From positions 1-18,043 of the forward strand of contig JAGDVW010000088.1 of the NCBI GenBank assembly GCA_023255835.1: a stretch of DNA of 18,043 bases, given 5' to 3'. Of this stretch, positions 8,120-16,086 are shown one piece after another. How positions within the stretch are numbered: position 1 is the first letter of the stretch; each line of letters begins with the position of its first letter. The notes under the pieces were generated by a model that was not told the DNA's origin, ran no database searches, and saw nothing but the letters and a program-made list of their open reading frames with translations. The position numbers were made by a program, and so were the translations under genes. The DNA is from Candidatus Acetothermia bacterium (GTDB taxonomy: Bacteria; Bipolaricaulota; Bipolaricaulia; Bipolaricaulales; Bipolaricaulaceae).

Positions 8120-9345
8120 ATCCGGGCTCCCAGGTTCTGGAGCTTCGAAGGCATATTTTCGTATCCCCGGCGCAGGTGGTGTTCGCCGCGGATTTGACTT
8201 ATCCCCTCCGCGGCGAGGGCCGCCAAAACCAAGGCTGCTCCCGCGCGGATGTCCGTGGCCTCCACGGTGGCCGGCCGCAGGCGCTCCACCCCCTCCACCA
8301 CCTGCACGCTACCGCTCACCTGTATCTTAGCGCCCATCTGGAGGAGGGGCTCCACGTGGCCAAAGCGGGCGGCATAAACGGTCTCGGTGACGGTGGACCG
8401 CCCCTCGGCCAGGGTCAGGAGGGCCACCATGGGCGGCTGGAGATCCGTGGGGAAGCCCGGATATGGCCAAGTTCGAAAATCCACGGGTTTCGGCCGGCTC
8501 GGGCCGAGAACCTCCACCCAGTCTTCCCCTACCTCCATTTCGCATCCGGTAAGGGCGAGCCTGTCCAATAAGGAGGCGAGGTGCCGGGGTGCGACCCCTT
8601 TGGCGCGCACTTTCCCCCGGGTGATGGCCCCGGCCAAAAGGTAAGTGCCGGCCTCGATGCGATCGGGGATGAGGGTGTGCTCAGCTCCCCCCAATGCCCG
8701 TTGGCCCCGGATCGTCACCCGGTCCGTATCCCAACGAACTTCCGCTCCCATTCGGCAAAGGAGCGCGGCGAGATCCGCCACCTCCGGCTCCCGGGCGGGG
8801 TTCACCACCACCGTTTCCCCTTCCGCCAGGGCCCCGGCCAAAAGGAGTTGTTCCGTGGCCCCAACGGAAGGGAAGTCCAGGTAGACCTGGGCTCCCCGCA
8901 GGCCCCCGGCCCGGGCGAGGACCGCCCCATCGGCGAAATCGATGGTGGCCCCAAGTTTCGCTAGGCCATACAGGTGGAAATCCACCGGCCGCGGTCCCAG
9001 GGCGCAGCCGCCCGGGAGGGGCACCCTCGCCTTCTTGGCCCTGGCCAAAAGGGGACCAAGGGCCAAGAACGAAGCCCGCATCTTTTGCACCAATTCGCCC
9101 GGGGCCTCCCAGCGGAGCTCCTCCCCGCCCCTTATTTCCAGCGCATCCCCGTGCCAGAAGACCTCCTTCCCCAGAGCACGGATGAGTTCCAAAGCCGTGT
9201 CCACATCGGCAAGATGGGGCACGTTATGGAGGATCACGGGTTCGGAAGTGAGGAGGGTGGCGATTATGGCGGGCAAGGCCGCGTTCTTCGCCCCGGAGAT
9301 CTGGACCTCGCCCTGAAGCCTTTCCCCGCCAGCAACGCGGATCAC
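8101..9345 (-). CDS. murA: UDP-N-acetylglucosamine 1-carboxyvinyltransferase
   Basis: 414 residues, typical length. It transfers enolpyruvate from phosphoenolpyruvate to UDP-GlcNAc, the first committed step of peptidoglycan synthesis, in the cytoplasm. SGAKNAALP (17-25) carries the substrate-binding K20/N21. LPGGCALGPRP contains C114, matching the catalytic cysteine (Cys115 in E. coli) that fosfomycin alkylates, so the enzyme is of the fosfomycin-sensitive type. FPTDLQPPM carries the conserved catalytic aspartate, and RIEAGTYL is also present. The organism should therefore make peptidoglycan. The start is GTG 9345, which overlaps the stop of the upstream peptidase gene as GTGA. No Shine-Dalgarno is visible, as the upstream bases are CCCCTCCTCCC, so initiation probably depends on translational coupling. 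Confidence 0.97.
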   Translation of the reverse strand: MIRVAGGERLQGEVQISGAKNAALPAIIATLLTSEPVILHNVPHLADVDTALELIRALGKEVFWHGDALEIRGGEELRWEAPGELVQKMRASFLALGPLLARAKKARVPLPGGCALGPRPVDFHLYGLAKLGATIDFADGAVLARAGGLRGAQVYLDFPSVGATEQLLLAGALAEGETVVVNPAREPEVADLAALLCRMGAEVRWDTDRVTIRGQRALGGAEHTLIPDRIEAGTYLLAGAITRGKVRAKGVAPRHLASLLDRLALTGCEMEVGEDWVEVLGPSRPKPVDFRTWPYPGFPTDLQPPMVALLTLAEGRSTVTETVYAARFGHVEPLLQMGAKIQVSGSVQVVEGVERLRPATVEATDIRAGAALVLAALAAEGISQIRGEHHLRRGYENMPSKLQNLGARIWEEEG

Positions 9346-10166
9346 GGGAGGAGGGGCCGGGGATCCACAGGGGTGCCCAAATAGCGGACCTCGAAGTGCA
9401 AATGCGGTCCGGTGGAAAGGCCGGTGTTCCCGGAAAGGGCGATGACTTCGCCGGCGGAGACGCTTTGCCCAGCGGTTACCAAGAGTTTTGAGAGGTGGCC
9501 ATAGTAACTTTCATAGCCATTTGCGTGATCGATGACCACAAGGAGCCCGAAGCCTTCCTGCCAGCCGGAGAAGGTGACGGTGCCGCTGGCGGCGGCCCGC
9601 ACCGGTGTGCCCTCGGGGACGGCGATGTCGATGCCTGTGTGGAAGGAGGGGATTCCGTAGACGGGGTGAATTCGCGGGCCGAAGGGGGAGGAGATCGTTC
9701 CCCGCACGGGCCAGAGGAACCCCTGGGCGGCCGTGGAAGAACTGAGCGGTACCGTCTTCGGTTGGGGGATATATAGCCTGGTCCCCACAGCCGGTTCGCC
9801 CATAAGGAGGCCGTTGGCCTGGCGAAGGTCGTACTCCGCTACCCCGTAGAAAGCAGCGATTTTGCTCAGCGTCTCCCCGGCCTTCACCGTGTGCAAAACC
9901 CCGTCCTTGGGGATGAGGAGCTTTTGGCCGGGGTAGATGGTGGTGGAGGAGAGGTTGTTGGAGGCCACGAGCCAGGAGACGGGGATGCCGTAGCGGGAGG
10001 CGATGGCGCTCAAGGTGTCGCCGGTGCGGACTTCATAGATAGCGATGGACGCTTGCAGGGGGTTCAGGGCTTGGGGAGGGCCGCCGAGCTCGGGCGGGAG
10101 GCTTGCGGAAAATAAGATCAGCGGCAAGCACAAAGCCAGGACGGCGATAACCCACAAGTTATTCAC
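9342..10166 (-). CDS. LysM-containing M23 (LytM-type) murein endopeptidase
   Basis: 274 residues. A hydrophobic N-terminal segment (3-22) is a signal peptide or membrane anchor, so the protein works in the envelope. Two LysM repeats follow (about 43-86 and 91-134), each with a YxVxxGDTLSxIA-like start, for binding peptidoglycan glycan strands. The C-terminal M23 zinc peptidase domain has FHTGID (H176, D180), YYGHL (H224) and GPHLHFEV (H255, H257). All zinc ligands and catalytic histidines are kept, so it should cut peptide cross-bridges rather than act only as an EnvC/NlpD-like activator. The start is GTG 10166, with AGGAG ten bases upstream inside the end of rho; it overlaps rho by 8 bases. 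The gene sits between rho and murA, so its expression is probably tied to peptidoglycan synthesis. Confidence 0.93.
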   Translation of the reverse strand: MNNLWVIAVLALCLPLILFSASLPPELGGPPQALNPLQASIAIYEVRTGDTLSAIASRYGIPVSWLVASNNLSSTTIYPGQKLLIPKDGVLHTVKAGETLSKIAAFYGVAEYDLRQANGLLMGEPAVGTRLYIPQPKTVPLSSSTAAQGFLWPVRGTISSPFGPRIHPVYGIPSFHTGIDIAVPEGTPVRAAASGTVTFSGWQEGFGLLVVIDHANGYESYYGHLSKLLVTAGQSVSAGEVIALSGNTGLSTGPHLHFEVRYLGTPVDPRPLLP

Positions 10167-11406
10167 TGTTCATCAGCTCCAGGAACTGTTTATTGGTTTT
10201 CGTCCGTTCCATCCGCTGTTTGATGAACTCCAGGGCTACCCCTGGGTCCGGCATCTCGGAGATGAGCTTACGCAGGATCCACACCCGCCGAAGGACATCT
10301 GGCTCAAGGAGGAGTTCCTCCTTTCTCGTGCCGGACTGGATGAGATCGATGGCCGGAAAGATTCGGCGGTTGGCAAGATCCCGGTTGAGGACGAGCTCCA
10401 TGTTTCCCGTGCCTTTGAACTCCTCGAACACCACTTGGTCCAAACGGGAGCCGGTGTCGATGAGGGCGGTGGCGATGATCGTTAAGGATCCCCCTTCCTC
10501 GATGTTCCGGGCCGCGCCGAAGAACTCCTTGGGTTTATAGAGGGCGGTGGGATCGATGCCTCCGGAGAGGAGCTTCCCGGAAGGGGTGATGGAGAGGTTG
10601 TAGGCCCGGGCCAGGCGCGTAAGGGAATCCATGAGGATCACCACATCATAGCCCACCTCCACAAGCCTTTTGGCCTCGGCGGTGACGAGCTCCGCAAGCT
10701 TCGTGTGGTGCTGGGGCTCCATGTCGAAGGTGGCGGCGATGACCTCCGCCCGCTTCACCGAACGGCGGAAATCCGTGACCTCCTCAGGTCGCTCATCCAC
10801 GAGAAGGATTAGGAGTTTTATGTCCGGATAGTTGGCCTCAAGGCCCTGGGCGATGTGCTTAAGGAGGGTGGTCTTTCCCGCTTTGGGCGGGGAGACGATG
10901 AGGCCGCGCTGGCCCTTCCCGATGGGAGCGAAAAGATCGATCATCCGGGTGGAAAGCTCCTCCGGATCGTGCTCGAGGATGTACTGCTGGTCGGGGTGGA
11001 GGGGGGTGAGCTGGGAGAAATCCTTCCGCTTTTTCACCACCTCCGGATCGAGACCATCCACCTCCTCCACGCGGAGGAGGGCAAAATACCGCTCGCCTTC
11101 CCGGGGCGGCCGGACCGGCCCCTTCACAATGTCCCCGTCCTTCAACGCGAATTTCCGGATCTGGGAGGGAGAGACGTAGACGTCGTAGCGGCTGGGGAGG
11201 CAGGATTTGTCCCTGAGGAATCCGTAGCCGTCGGGCATGATCTCCAAAACGCCGGTGACGGTGAGCTCTTGGCGGTCGGCCAGGGCCCGCAGCACCGCCA
11301 TCTCCAGTTCTGCTGGGGAGAACTCGCTCGTCCCATCGATCCCCAGCTTCTCCGCGAGCTCGTAAATCTTTTCGTGCCCGAGGGCTCGGACCTCGCTGAT
11401 CTCCAT
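10159..11406 (-). CDS. rho: Transcription termination factor Rho
   Basis: 415 residues, close to E. coli Rho (419), with no large insertion. It is a hexameric RNA-dependent ATPase that ends transcription. The N-terminal helical domain (1-45) is followed by the cold-shock-like primary RNA-binding fold (about 50-118), with DGYGFLR (59-65) and SRYDVYVSPSQIRKF (72-86). The ATPase domain has Walker A PPKAGKTT (173-180), VDERPEEV (203-210), Walker B VVILMD (255-260) and the Q-loop/R-loop region SGGIDPTALYKPKEFFGAAR (281-300). These include the conserved residues of the bicyclomycin pocket, so sensitivity is plausible. ATG 11406 has a strong GAGGTGAT site five bases upstream. It lies 22 bases after a glycosyltransferase gene and overlaps the peptidase gene downstream. 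Confidence 0.98.
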   Translation of the reverse strand: MEISEVRALGHEKIYELAEKLGIDGTSEFSPAELEMAVLRALADRQELTVTGVLEIMPDGYGFLRDKSCLPSRYDVYVSPSQIRKFALKDGDIVKGPVRPPREGERYFALLRVEEVDGLDPEVVKKRKDFSQLTPLHPDQQYILEHDPEELSTRMIDLFAPIGKGQRGLIVSPPKAGKTTLLKHIAQGLEANYPDIKLLILLVDERPEEVTDFRRSVKRAEVIAATFDMEPQHHTKLAELVTAEAKRLVEVGYDVVILMDSLTRLARAYNLSITPSGKLLSGGIDPTALYKPKEFFGAARNIEEGGSLTIIATALIDTGSRLDQVVFEEFKGTGNMELVLNRDLANRRIFPAIDLIQSGTRKEELLLEPDVLRRVWILRKLISEMPDPGVALEFIKQRMERTKTNKQFLELMNSE

Positions 11407-11411
11407 ATTCC

Positions 11412-11419
11412 ATCACCTC
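11412..11419 (-). promoter_or_regulatory. Ribosome binding site of rho
   Basis: Minus-strand GAGGTGAT, an eight-base match to the anti-Shine-Dalgarno sequence, five bases before ATG 11406. It is the strongest ribosome site in the cluster, which suggests rho is translated independently of the gene before it. Confidence 0.75.
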
Positions 11420-11428
11420 GCCAGGGGC

Positions 11429-12064
11429 TTATATCCGCCGAAAAAGGGAGCGCACGATATGGGCGTACATCTTCAGGCGATCCCAAAAACCCGGCCAAAA
11501 ACCGCGCTTCTCCTCCTTGCGCACGTGGCTCACGCCCTCCCAAACCACGGTCTTTTGCCGCCAACCCTCCTTGAAGGCCAGTTTGGTCAAAGCCGTCTCG
11601 ACCCCGAAATCGCTGGCTTTCCTCAACTCCTCAGCCCTTTCCCAAAGGCTTTTGGGCATGATCCTTTGACCGGAGAGGAAGGGCACTATCCGTTGGGAGA
11701 AATCCGTGGCCGCTCGCCCTTTGCGGAAAACGGCGATGACCATCTCCGCATCGCCGGCCTTATAGGCCTGAACCAAATCCTCCACGTGTTTGGCCGTAAG
11801 CCCGGTTAGGTCCGCATCCAAAAAAAGGAGGGTATCACCGGTGGCCTCGCGCACTCCCGCGGCCATTGCCGCCCCCTTGCCCTGGTTCTCCTCAAGCCGC
11901 ACCACCTTGACCCCGTAGCGCTGGGCTACCTCGCCCGTGCCATCGGTGGAGCCGTCGTCCACCACGATCACCTCGGCCACAGAGGGCGCGGCTAAAAGTG
12001 GCTCCAAGACGGCACTGATGCGTTGAGCCTCGTTATATGCTGGGATAATGGCGGAGATCTTCAT
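11429..12064 (-). CDS. Family 2 glycosyltransferase (cytosolic, polyprenyl/DPM1-like)
   Basis: 211 residues with no membrane segment. The GT-A fold is clear: ISAIIPAYNEAQRI (3-16), EVIVVDDGSTDGT (31-43), NQGKGAAM (60-67) and FLDADL with D83 and D85 for the metal. A family-typical GQR sits inside FLSGQRIMP, and the C-terminal tail is basic and amphipathic (GFWPGFWDRLKMYAHIV) and could lie on the membrane. Such enzymes move a sugar from a nucleotide donor to a polyprenyl phosphate or other small acceptor; the exact substrate is unknown. Glucosyl-3-phosphoglycerate synthase-like enzymes are an alternative reading. It is the first gene after the promoter at 12092-12120. ATG 12064 has no Shine-Dalgarno, and the predicted leader is only about 20 bases. 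Confidence 0.9.
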   Translation of the reverse strand: MKISAIIPAYNEAQRISAVLEPLLAAPSVAEVIVVDDGSTDGTGEVAQRYGVKVVRLEENQGKGAAMAAGVREATGDTLLFLDADLTGLTAKHVEDLVQAYKAGDAEMVIAVFRKGRAATDFSQRIVPFLSGQRIMPKSLWERAEELRKASDFGVETALTKLAFKEGWRQKTVVWEGVSHVRKEEKRGFWPGFWDRLKMYAHIVRSLFRRI

Positions 12065-12066
12065 TG

Positions 12067-12088
12067 GCCGAAGACCCAGGTGTTCGGC
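12067..12088 (-). promoter_or_regulatory. Inverted repeat over the predicted transcription start (candidate operator)
   Basis: Minus-strand GCCGAA (12088-12083) and TTCGGC (12072-12067) are perfect 6-bp arms separated by 10 bases. The repeat spans the predicted +1 near 12085 and ends two bases before the ATG at 12064. Since transcription would start within the left arm, a DNA operator fits better than a full RNA hairpin. Six-base arms can occur by chance, so this is tentative. Confidence 0.4.
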
Positions 12089-12091
12089 AAC

Positions 12092-12120
12092 AATATAGCA
12101 CTGTGGGCTTTACGGGTCAA
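12092..12120 (-). promoter_or_regulatory. Sigma-70-type promoter for the glycosyltransferase-rho-murA cluster
   Basis: Minus-strand -35 TTGACC (12120-12115; 5 of 6 to TTGACA) and -10 TATATT (12097-12092; 5 of 6 to TATAAT) are separated by exactly 17 bases. The predicted start is near 12085. It lies in the only sizeable intergenic gap (12065-12116), which is noticeably AT-richer than its surroundings. The -35 box includes the TGA stop of proS (12119-12117). I found no comparable match elsewhere on the minus strand by eye. Confidence 0.75.
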
Positions 12121-13841
12121 GCGCCGGCCCGCAAAAGCTCCAAAGCCTTTTCCACTACGGCCTCAGGTTGGGCGGGCGCGGCAACCTTTACCCCATCCCT
12201 TCGGCGTTCCAACTCCACCTGGTTTTGTCTTGCCGCCCGCGGCCCCACCACCACCAAAACCGGGATACCCCAAAGCTTGGCATCGTGGAATTTCTCCCCC
12301 GCGCTCTGATCCCGGTCATCGAGGAGGACCTCTAACCCCGCCCGAGCCAGGGCAAAGGCCAACTCCTCGCCCAAGTTGAGGAGGGAGGGCTCCCTGGGAT
12401 CCAAGACGCTCACGACCGTCTCGAAAGGCGCGAGGTTTTCGGGCCAAATGATCCCGGCCTCGTCGTGGTGGGCCTCGATCACCGCGGCCAAAAGCCTTCC
12501 CACCCCGATCCCATAACAGCCCATGATGAGGGGCCGGGATTTCCCCGCGCGGTCGAGGAAGTTGGCGCCCATGGCCTCGGAGTACTTCGTGCCGAGCTTG
12601 AAGATGTGGCCAAGCTCGATGGCCCGCTGGACCCGGAGCTTCCCCCCACAGCGGGGGCAACGATCTCCATCCCTGGCCATGGCCACGTCGGCCACGAGGT
12701 CCGCTTGGAAATCCCTGGGGAAATTCACGTTCCGCAGGTGGAACCCTTCCCGGTTTGCCCCGGCCACGAGGTTTCGAGCCTTAGGGATGGAATCGTCCAC
12801 CACCACCCTCACCCCGTTTCGCCGGATCCCGATGGGGGAGGCGTAGCCGGGCACAGCCCCAATCGCGGCGATCTCCTCCTCCGTGGCCGGCCGCAGCTCC
12901 GTTGTGCCCAAGGCCCTAGCCAGCTTGGCCTCGTTCACCTCCAAATCCCCGCGGATCACCACGAACGCCAATCCTTTCGGGGTCTTATAGAACACGGCTT
13001 TCGCCGTCTTTCGGGTGGGAACGCCGAGGAAAGCGGCCACGGCCTCAATGGTGTAGCAACCGGGGGTGGCCACCTCCTCCAACGGGAGGAGGGGCTCGGG
13101 GGGATCCTCGTCCTTCAGGCTTACCGCGCCCTCCAAGTTCGCGGCGTAATCGCCGTTTTCGCAGTGGATAAAGGAGTCCTCCCCATAGGGGCTGGGGAGC
13201 ATGAACTCGTGGGATTCTGAGCCGCCCATGAGGCCCGGGTCGGCCTCCACCGGGACCACGGAGAGGCCGCAGCGCCGGAAGATGTTGAGGTAAGCTTGGT
13301 AGATCTCCCGATAAAAGCGGTCCAGGTCCTCTTTGGATTCGTGGAAACTGTAGGCGTCCTTCATGGTGAATTCCCGGGCCCGCACCAACCCCCCTCTTGG
13401 CCGCGGCTCGTCCCGGAATTTCGTCTGGATCTGATAGAAAACCAAGGGGAGCTGGCGCCAGGAGCGGATCTCCCGGCGGGCCAAATCGGTGATGACCTCC
13501 TCATGGGTGGGACCGAGGACCATTTCCCTCCCGGCCCGATCGCGAAAACGCCCGAGGATTGGGCCGAAATCCTGGAGCCGGCCGGTCTCCGCCCAGAGCT
13601 CGGCGGGGTGGATCATGGGCATGGTGATCTCCATCCCGCCGATGGCCTCCATCTCCTCACGGATGATCCTTTCGATCTTGTGGAGGACCCGGCGGGCCAG
13701 GGGAAGGTAAGTGTAGATCCCGGCGGCGAGCTTCCGGATCATCCCCGCCCGAAGCATGAGCTTGTGGCTGGGGAGCTCCGCCTCCGCGGGGTCCTCTTTC
13801 CAGGTGGGCAGAAAATACTGGCTGGCGCGAATCAAGGCCAT
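12117..13841 (-). CDS. proS: Prolyl-tRNA synthetase (class II, bacterial type with editing insertion)
   Basis: 574 residues from ATG 13841, the normal size for the bacterial form. It charges tRNA-Pro. The N-terminus (SQYFLPTWKEDPAEAE, 7-22) matches the family start, which is why I chose this ATG over a frame 18 codons longer that would overlap the helicase gene. Visible parts are motif 1 around EITMPMIHP (71-79), the TxE loop GPTHEE (110-115), motif 2 FRDEPRPRGGLVRAREF (142-158), and the YbaK-like cis-editing insertion (about 225-380) with K278 in the RKTAKAVFY segment. That lysine matches the editing lysine (K279 in E. coli), so mischarged Ala-tRNA-Pro should be cleared. Motif 3 is YGIGVGRL (443-450), followed by the anticodon-binding domain. 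It begins 13 bases after the helicase gene with no clear Shine-Dalgarno, and is the last gene before the promoter at 12092-12120. Confidence 0.97.
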   Translation of the reverse strand: MALIRASQYFLPTWKEDPAEAELPSHKLMLRAGMIRKLAAGIYTYLPLARRVLHKIERIIREEMEAIGGMEITMPMIHPAELWAETGRLQDFGPILGRFRDRAGREMVLGPTHEEVITDLARREIRSWRQLPLVFYQIQTKFRDEPRPRGGLVRAREFTMKDAYSFHESKEDLDRFYREIYQAYLNIFRRCGLSVVPVEADPGLMGGSESHEFMLPSPYGEDSFIHCENGDYAANLEGAVSLKDEDPPEPLLPLEEVATPGCYTIEAVAAFLGVPTRKTAKAVFYKTPKGLAFVVIRGDLEVNEAKLARALGTTELRPATEEEIAAIGAVPGYASPIGIRRNGVRVVVDDSIPKARNLVAGANREGFHLRNVNFPRDFQADLVADVAMARDGDRCPRCGGKLRVQRAIELGHIFKLGTKYSEAMGANFLDRAGKSRPLIMGCYGIGVGRLLAAVIEAHHDEAGIIWPENLAPFETVVSVLDPREPSLLNLGEELAFALARAGLEVLLDDRDQSAGEKFHDAKLWGIPVLVVVGPRAARQNQVELERRRDGVKVAAPAQPEAVVEKALELLRAGA

Positions 13842-13854
13842 CGCGGCCCGAAGA

Positions 13855-16086
13855 TTACCGGAAGACCTCGCACAAAACAACTTCCAGCTCCTCAAGTCCC
13901 TGGATGATCCTGGGCGCCCCGGGCAAAGAAGAGAGGAAGGCCGAACGGTACGAGCGGGAGGCGAGCCGGGGGTCGGCGATCAGGATCACACCCCGATCAT
14001 CCGGAGTGCGGACGAGCCTCCCCAGGCCCTGCCTAAGCTTCAGGACGGCCAAGGGCAGGGAAAGCTCGCGGAAGTCATTGCGGCCTTGGGCCCGCAACCT
14101 CTCGGCCTCGGCCTCGAGGATCGGCTCCGCAGGATGGGGAAAGGGGAGCCTCGCCACCACCAGGATCTCCAAATCCTTTCCGGGGAGATCCACCCCTTCC
14201 CAAAAGCTTTCCAATCCCAAAAGGATCGCGGGCGGGGGCATATTTTTGAATTTCTGCAAAAGCTGATCCCGCTCGCCATCGAAGCCTTGGGCGAGATGGG
14301 GAACGTTCGCGAGATGGGAACGGACGGAGGCCAGGGCGCGCTTGGCCGTGAAGAGGACCATGACCTTCACGGGAACTACTTCCACCACGCGGTTGAGAAC
14401 CAAGGCCAGAGCTCTCGGGTATTCCGGGGCGTCGGGCTCGGGAAGATCGGCGAGGATGGCGATCCGCACCCGCTCGTGGGGAAAGGGCGAGGGCCAGGAG
14501 CGGAACGGGACATCCTCCGGTAAGCCCAGCCTCTCGAGGAGGAACCGGGGGCTTCCGGCCACGGAGAGGGTGGCGGAGGTGAGGAGCGCCGCCCTTACCC
14601 TCGGCCAAAGCCTTTGGCTCAGGATATCCGCGAGATCCAAAGGGGTGAGGCCCAACAAAACCTCTTCCTCCCGGGAAAACCACTGTACCCATGCGCCCGG
14701 CCCAGGCCTGAGCACGCGTTCAAGCTCCTCCTTGTGGGCCTCAACGCTCGCCAAGATCTCCGGCTCCGCTCCCTCGGCTTTAAGGGCCCGGACGAGCTCC
14801 GCCAGGGCAATGAGCAGAGGCCCGGCGCCCCCCAGGAGGAAAGAGGCGTGCTCGGGTTTCAGACGACCTCGGCCGGACGGGAGCAGAGTGCGTACCCCCT
14901 CCCAAAACTCCCGCTGGCGGACGTTCGCCTCCTCCAAAGCTTTTTGGGCTCCCTTTCCGGCCGCTTGGGAAAGCTCCCCGAGGAGCAGGGACAGGTCCCC
15001 CGGGATGAGCACCGTTCCGAGGGCTTCCCGGAGGGCGTTGGGGAGGGCGTGGGCCTCGTCCAAAACGAGGTAGTCGTATTCGCCCAAGAGGGCGTTTTCC
15101 GCGGCCAGATCCGCGCCCAAAAGGGCGTGGTTTACGACCACCAGATTCGCGGCCAGGGCGGCATCGCGGGCCTGCCGGGATGGGCATTCCCCGCGGAAAG
15201 GGCACCTCTGTCCCGGACACCGCCAGGGGCGGTCGCGCAGCTCCTCCCTGAGCCATTCAGCGAAAGAAAGCTCGTCCAGGTCTCCATTTCTGGCGGCAAA
15301 AACCCGCAAGGGCAGAAGGACCTCCTCGGGCACCAGGCGCTGTTCCAGCTCAAGGAGGCGGCGGAGGCAGATGTAGTTCTCGCGGCCCTTGAGGAGGGCC
15401 CGTTCCACCCAGAGCCCGAGGTTTTCCTCAAGCCAGGGTAGGTCCTTTTTCCAAAGCTGGTCCTGCAAAGTCCGGGTGCGGGTGGCCACCACGGCCCGGC
15501 CCCCTTTGCGCAGGGCCAGAAGGAGGGGGATCAAATACCCGAAGGTTTTTCCCGTGCCGGGGCCGGCCTCAAGGAGGGCGATCCCGCCGCGCTCCAAAGT
15601 CTCCGCAACCTGGGCGGCGTACTCCAGCTGGGCCTTCCGGGAGGAGAGCCCTTTCTTCCACAGGCGTTGAAAAGCTTCCTCCAGATCGGCGGGCGGGCGC
15701 GGCCTTGGCAGCGGACTTGGTGAGGGGAGAGCCCAGCCCTCCGGCAAAATTCGGCGGAGCTCCGCCCGCGCTGCCCTGGGCCAGGACCGCACCTCCTCCA
15801 AGGCCAAAAGAAGGGCCATCCCCAAGGCCCCGGCCCGGACCCAAGGATCCCCATCGTCCAAGGCCAAGCCGAGCTTTTTCCCGAGGGCCTTGAGGTCGGG
15901 GATATCTGGCCAGACCGCCCGAAAAAGGAGGGCAAGGCTGAGGATCCCCTTTTCCCTGGTTTCCCAGGTTGCCCGGGGCACCGTTGGCCAAGGCTCCGCC
16001 GGGCCAAGCCTTTTTCGCGGACCTTTTTCGGAAAAGAGCACCCCCACCCTTTGGCCCGCGCCTTCCACAAAAACGAGGAACTCCAC
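13855..16086 (-). CDS. DinG/XPD-type iron-sulfur DNA helicase
   Basis: 743 residues, an SF2 helicase expected to unwind DNA 5' to 3', including R-loops or G-quadruplexes, in repair or replication. Walker A is AGPGTGKT (174-181) and the DEAH box is LDEAH (342-346). Four cysteines (C240, C290, C295, C301) between them match the 4Fe-4S cluster of the DinG/XPD group. Motif V is FWEGVDLPG and motif VI QGLGRLVR, so helicase activity should be intact. Residues 1-110 line up loosely with a DEDDh exonuclease domain as found in Firmicute DinG (LALLFRAVWPDIPDLKALGKKLG; VRAGALGMALLLAL), but the acidic and histidine catalytic residues are missing. A proline-rich linker (about 117-133) follows. The start is GTG 16086, sharing one base with the stop of the CBS gene (TAGTG); no Shine-Dalgarno is visible. 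Confidence 0.92.
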   Translation of the reverse strand: MEFLVFVEGAGQRVGVLFSEKGPRKRLGPAEPWPTVPRATWETREKGILSLALLFRAVWPDIPDLKALGKKLGLALDDGDPWVRAGALGMALLLALEEVRSWPRAARAELRRILPEGWALPSPSPLPRPRPPADLEEAFQRLWKKGLSSRKAQLEYAAQVAETLERGGIALLEAGPGTGKTFGYLIPLLLALRKGGRAVVATRTRTLQDQLWKKDLPWLEENLGLWVERALLKGRENYICLRRLLELEQRLVPEEVLLPLRVFAARNGDLDELSFAEWLREELRDRPWRCPGQRCPFRGECPSRQARDAALAANLVVVNHALLGADLAAENALLGEYDYLVLDEAHALPNALREALGTVLIPGDLSLLLGELSQAAGKGAQKALEEANVRQREFWEGVRTLLPSGRGRLKPEHASFLLGGAGPLLIALAELVRALKAEGAEPEILASVEAHKEELERVLRPGPGAWVQWFSREEEVLLGLTPLDLADILSQRLWPRVRAALLTSATLSVAGSPRFLLERLGLPEDVPFRSWPSPFPHERVRIAILADLPEPDAPEYPRALALVLNRVVEVVPVKVMVLFTAKRALASVRSHLANVPHLAQGFDGERDQLLQKFKNMPPPAILLGLESFWEGVDLPGKDLEILVVARLPFPHPAEPILEAEAERLRAQGRNDFRELSLPLAVLKLRQGLGRLVRTPDDRGVILIADPRLASRSYRSAFLSSLPGAPRIIQGLEELEVVLCEVFR

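Noticed and set aside
11428..11433. TATAAG on the minus strand just ahead of rho, as a -10 box
   Set aside because: No -35-like hexamer occurs at 16-19 bases upstream, and the box sits on the stop codon of the glycosyltransferase. It is probably chance.
11821..11826. Run of T in the minus strand of the glycosyltransferase gene as a programmed frameshift site
   Set aside because: The zero frame continues unbroken through the DxD motif to a normal C-terminus, so no shift is needed.
12065..12116. Intrinsic terminator after proS
   Set aside because: The only inverted repeat in the gap is not followed by a T-run on the minus strand and overlaps the promoter start region. I see no terminator hairpin anywhere in the window.
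13842..13895. 18-residue N-terminal extension of proS
   Set aside because: It would overlap the helicase gene by 41 bases, and the ProRS family start matches the ATG at 13841.
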